A stretch of 14,458 bases of DNA from JACQHJ01 sp964624955 (lineage in GTDB: Bacteria > Patescibacteriota > Microgenomatia > Levybacterales > UBA12049): the NCBI GenBank assembly GCA_964624955.1, contig CAZUZF010000024.1, positions 1-14,458 on the forward strand. The letters are read 5' to 3'. The notes beneath the pieces are model-generated. The model saw nothing but the letters and a program-made list of their open reading frames with translations, did no database searches and was not told the DNA's origin. The translations under genes and the position numbers were made by a program. Of the stretch, positions 12,458 to 14,458 are shown in pieces. Within the stretch, counting starts at the first letter, position 1, and every line of letters begins with the position of its first letter.

Positions 12458-13366
12458 ATGCAAATTTTAGGTTATGATAAGCCTCTTTATATTTTGCCGT
12501 TTGATCATCGTGCCACTTTCGCATCCCTTTTTAATTTAGCTTCAATTAACGATTTAGATAATATCCAAAAGCATCAAATAAGGGAATTTAAAATGCTAAT
12601 TTATAAAGGTTTTAAAAAAGCTTTGTATTTGGGTGTTCCCAAAGACGCTGGTGCAATTTTATGCGACGAGGAATTTGGCCAGGAAGTCTTAATTGACGCA
12701 AAAATAAACGGCTTTTTAACCATCCTTACCACAGAAAAAAGTGGCGAAAACCAGTTTAAGTTCCAATATCCCGATAGTTTTGAAGATCATATCTTAAGTA
12801 TCCATCCAACTTTTACAAAAGCTTTGGTCAGATATAATCCAAAAGACGATGGCGATGTTAAATTATCTCAAAAGAAAAATCTAAAAATACTAAGCGATTT
12901 TACGCATTCAGAAGGTCTTAAATTTCTGCTTGAGGTCTTGATTCTTCCCAAAGCAGAGCAGCTATTAGATGTAAGTGGCAGGGAAGAATACGATAGAAAA
13001 TTAAGACCCAAGCTTTCAGTTGAGGTTATTAATGAATTTCAAGACTTTGGCATTGAGCCTGATGTTTGGAAACTTGAAGGATTTGAAGAAGACAAGGATT
13101 ACGAACTTATTTTAAAAGCTATTAAGGCAGAAACAAGAGAAAAAGTAGGGTTGGTTATTTTGGGAAGAGGAGCTGGGGAAGAAAAAGTTGAAGAGTGGCT
13201 AAAAATTGGGTCAGGGATTGAGGGGGTTATCGGTTTTGCAGTAGGCAGAACTGTTTTTTGGGACGCAATCGAGAAATTTTATAAAGGCAGAATAGGCAAA
13301 GCAGAGGTTATAGATAGTGTTTCTTCTAATTTTTACAGGTTTTATCAAATCTTTGCAAAAAAGTAA
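12458..13366 (+). CDS. DUF2090 aldolase-like protein (IolJ-type sugar-phosphate aldolase domain)
   Basis: A TIM-barrel protein related to the DUF2090 domain fused to IolC in many bacteria and assigned as 2-deoxy-5-keto-gluconate 6-phosphate aldolase of inositol breakdown. Recognised from the family landmarks in order: PLYILPFDHRATF (9-21), KKALYLGVPKDAGAILCDEEFG, LLEVLILPKAEQ, a PDVWKLEGF strand, LVILGRGAGEEKVEEWL and the C-terminal IGFAVGRTVFWDAIEKFYKG. The 302-aa length fits the stand-alone domain. The ATG at 12458 is chosen because the longer frame from 12389 would overlap the miniprotein gene and the family homology begins here. No other inositol gene is nearby, so the substrate may differ. 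The stop is separated by one base from that of the convergent transketolase gene. No Shine-Dalgarno; it may be read with the miniprotein. Confidence 0.8.
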   Translation: MQILGYDKPLYILPFDHRATFASLFNLASINDLDNIQKHQIREFKMLIYKGFKKALYLGVPKDAGAILCDEEFGQEVLIDAKINGFLTILTTEKSGENQFKFQYPDSFEDHILSIHPTFTKALVRYNPKDDGDVKLSQKKNLKILSDFTHSEGLKFLLEVLILPKAEQLLDVSGREEYDRKLRPKLSVEVINEFQDFGIEPDVWKLEGFEEDKDYELILKAIKAETREKVGLVILGRGAGEEKVEEWLKIGSGIEGVIGFAVGRTVFWDAIEKFYKGRIGKAEVIDSVSSNFYRFYQIFAKK

Positions 13367-13367
13367 T

Positions 13368-14354
13368 CTATCTTGTAAGCACTTTTTCTACCTTCTCAAT
13401 TATTGCGGTTTCATCCATTTTATATTTCCTAAGTAACTCGGTGGGTTTTCCGCTTTCGCCAAAAGTATCATTAAGCCCTACAAATTCCATGGGCACTGGG
13501 AAGTCTTTAGCCAAAACTTCTGCTATCATTGACCCCATTCCTCCCATGACTTGATGATCTTCAACCGTTACTACGTGCCCGGTTTGCCTTGCCAATTCAA
13601 CTATTGTTTTATCATCGCTTGGTTTTATGGTTGCAACGTTTGCAACGATTGTTTCTATCCCTTTTTGCTCCAGTGCTTTGGCGGCCAAAAGGGCATAGTA
13701 AAGCAGATAGCCGGTTGCAAAGACTGTTGCTTTGGGATTTTCACTTACCCAAAAGCCTTCAACAAGATGTTTACTAAATGGAGTTTTTTGGGTAGTTATA
13801 ACAGGTGTTTTGTCTCTGGTAAATCTAAGATAGACAGGACCGTTGGTATTTGCAGCTTCTAAAGTTACCTTTTTAGCTTCCCAGTAATCGCAGGGAACAA
13901 AAACAGTAACACCGGGAAGACTTCTTGTAATAGCGATATCTTCAGTTGCCTGATGGGTTGCGCCGTCTGCTCCTGTTGCAATGCCGCTGTGGTGCCCCGC
14001 AATTTTTACATTTGCGCTGTTATACGCAATGGTTGTTCTAACAGTTTCAAGATTTTTCCCGGGAGAAAATACTGCATACGAGCAAATAAAAGGAATTTTG
14101 CCAGAAATTGCAAGTCCCGCAGCAATTGCCGCCATGTTTTGCTCAGCAACTCCTACCTCAAAAAATCTATCAGGAAACTTTCTTTGAAAGCCTTCGGCTC
14201 TTGTGCTTTCGGAAAGATCTGCTGTTAATACAACTACATCTTTGTTTTTCTCTCCTAAGCTTACAAGAGCATCTCCAAACCCGTCTCTTACTGCTTTTTC
14301 TTCCGTCTTGGTATCAAACATCTTTTGATTTAGAAATAATTTTGGATTTAACAT
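13368..14354 (-). CDS. Transketolase, C-terminal subunit (split form)
   Basis: Carries the pyrimidine-binding and C-terminal domains of transketolase, which moves two-carbon units between sugar phosphates using thiamine diphosphate. The catalytic Glu that activates the cofactor is E71 in FEVGVAEQNMAAIAAGLA. Other landmarks are VLTADLSESTRAEGF, FICSYAVFSPGKNLETVRT, GHHSGIATGADGATHQATEDIA, the phosphate-binding RFTRDKTPV, and in the last domain TVEDHQVMGGMGSMIAE. At 328 aa it is the normal size of the C-terminal half in split transketolases, and it must pair with the N-terminal subunit whose gene ends two bases upstream of this ATG. A 1-deoxyxylulose-5-phosphate synthase half is less likely given the GVAEQNM and GHHSGIATGADG motifs. 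The start at 14354 is almost coupled to the upstream stop; an alternative is Met12. Confidence 0.92.
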   Translation of the reverse strand: MLNPKLFLNQKMFDTKTEEKAVRDGFGDALVSLGEKNKDVVVLTADLSESTRAEGFQRKFPDRFFEVGVAEQNMAAIAAGLAISGKIPFICSYAVFSPGKNLETVRTTIAYNSANVKIAGHHSGIATGADGATHQATEDIAITRSLPGVTVFVPCDYWEAKKVTLEAANTNGPVYLRFTRDKTPVITTQKTPFSKHLVEGFWVSENPKATVFATGYLLYYALLAAKALEQKGIETIVANVATIKPSDDKTIVELARQTGHVVTVEDHQVMGGMGSMIAEVLAKDFPVPMEFVGLNDTFGESGKPTELLRKYKMDETAIIEKVEKVLTR

Positions 14355-14355
14355 A

Positions 14356-14458
14356 CTAACTTTCGCTTTGTATTCTTCCCTGCAAAGTTCTTAACTCGTC
14401 CAATGCTTTTTTTGCTTCCTCACTGTTTGGGGGCTTTCCGTGCCAGCTAAAGTCTTTT
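14356..14458 (-). CDS. Transketolase, N-terminal subunit, C-terminal tail only
   Basis: The minus-strand frame entering from the right edge reads KDFSWHGKPPNSEEAKKALDE, then LRTLQGRIQSES and TAG (complement of 14356-14358). The SWHGKPPNxEEAxKAL stretch is typical of the end of the transketolase N-terminal (thiamine-pyrophosphate-binding) subunit. Most of the gene, including the GDG cofactor motif, lies outside the window. Its stop and the next ATG are separated by one base, so the two halves are co-transcribed and probably translationally coupled. Confidence 0.8.
   Translation of the reverse strand, partial: KDFSWHGKPPNSEEAKKALDELRTLQGRIQSES

Noticed and set aside
13551..14359. Several plus-strand frames of 60-100 aa opposite the transketolase gene
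   Set aside because: They are shadows of the conserved transketolase coding sequence, with no promoter or ribosome site.
1..14458. tRNA/rRNA genes, CRISPR arrays, insertion sequences, toxin-antitoxin or defence systems
   Set aside because: I looked for each by eye on both strands and found no cloverleaf, regular repeats, transposase motifs or recognisable defence domains.

Overview
The window is an AT-rich, tightly packed piece of bacterial chromosome. It most resembles a Candidate Phyla Radiation (Patescibacteria) genome, perhaps of the Microgenomates type. That placement is inferred from style rather than from a marker gene: housekeeping enzymes at the short end of their families (ProRS of 409 aa, Prs of 296 aa, YbeY of 128 aa), tiny intergenic gaps, several small unassigned proteins, and many genes with a -10-like box only 6-10 nt before the start codon and no Shine-Dalgarno sequence. 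TGA is a genuine stop (ends of dnaX and recR), so this is the standard bacterial code and not the recoded Gracilibacteria/Absconditabacteria code.

Layout. 1-426 (-) is the N-terminal part of a CxxC zinc-ribbon-like protein running off the left edge. A small coiled-coil protein (513-740, +) diverges from it. Prolyl-tRNA synthetase (807-2036, +) converges on, and overlaps by 9 bp, a Pro/Thr/Gln-rich tail-anchored membrane protein (2028-2471, -). Next come a GC-richer, Cys-containing 91-aa hypothetical (2528-2803, -) and a divergent pair for the D-Ala branch of peptidoglycan synthesis: ddl (2867-3757, -) and alr (3819-4940, +).

4994-12006 (+) looks like one long operon of ten genes with gaps of 1-28 bp: a DHH-family phosphoesterase-like protein, a HIT protein, rpsU (bS21), ybeY, dnaX, ybaB, prs, recR, a Gln-rich hypothetical and cysS. 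It joins ribosome function and rRNA maturation (rpsU, ybeY), replication and recombination (dnaX, ybaB, recR), nucleotide supply (prs) and translation (cysS). The classical dnaX-ybaB-recR cluster is visible, with prs inserted before recR.

12007-12294 is the longest gap. It holds a strongly G+T-skewed block, a potential long hairpin, a weak minus-strand ORF and a good promoter. The promoter leads into a 48-aa cationic single-pass membrane miniprotein (12295-12441, +), then a DUF2090 aldolase-like protein (12458-13366, +). The right end carries a split transketolase on the minus strand: the C-terminal subunit (13368-14354) and the tail of the N-terminal subunit (14356 to the edge).

I see no tRNA, rRNA, CRISPR array, insertion sequence, phage gene or defence system, and no convincing intrinsic terminator. 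Most of the window is ordinary core metabolism and information processing. The more unusual items are the small unassigned proteins, the zinc-ribbon repeat protein at the left edge, the G+T-skewed gap, and the promoter and start-site architecture.
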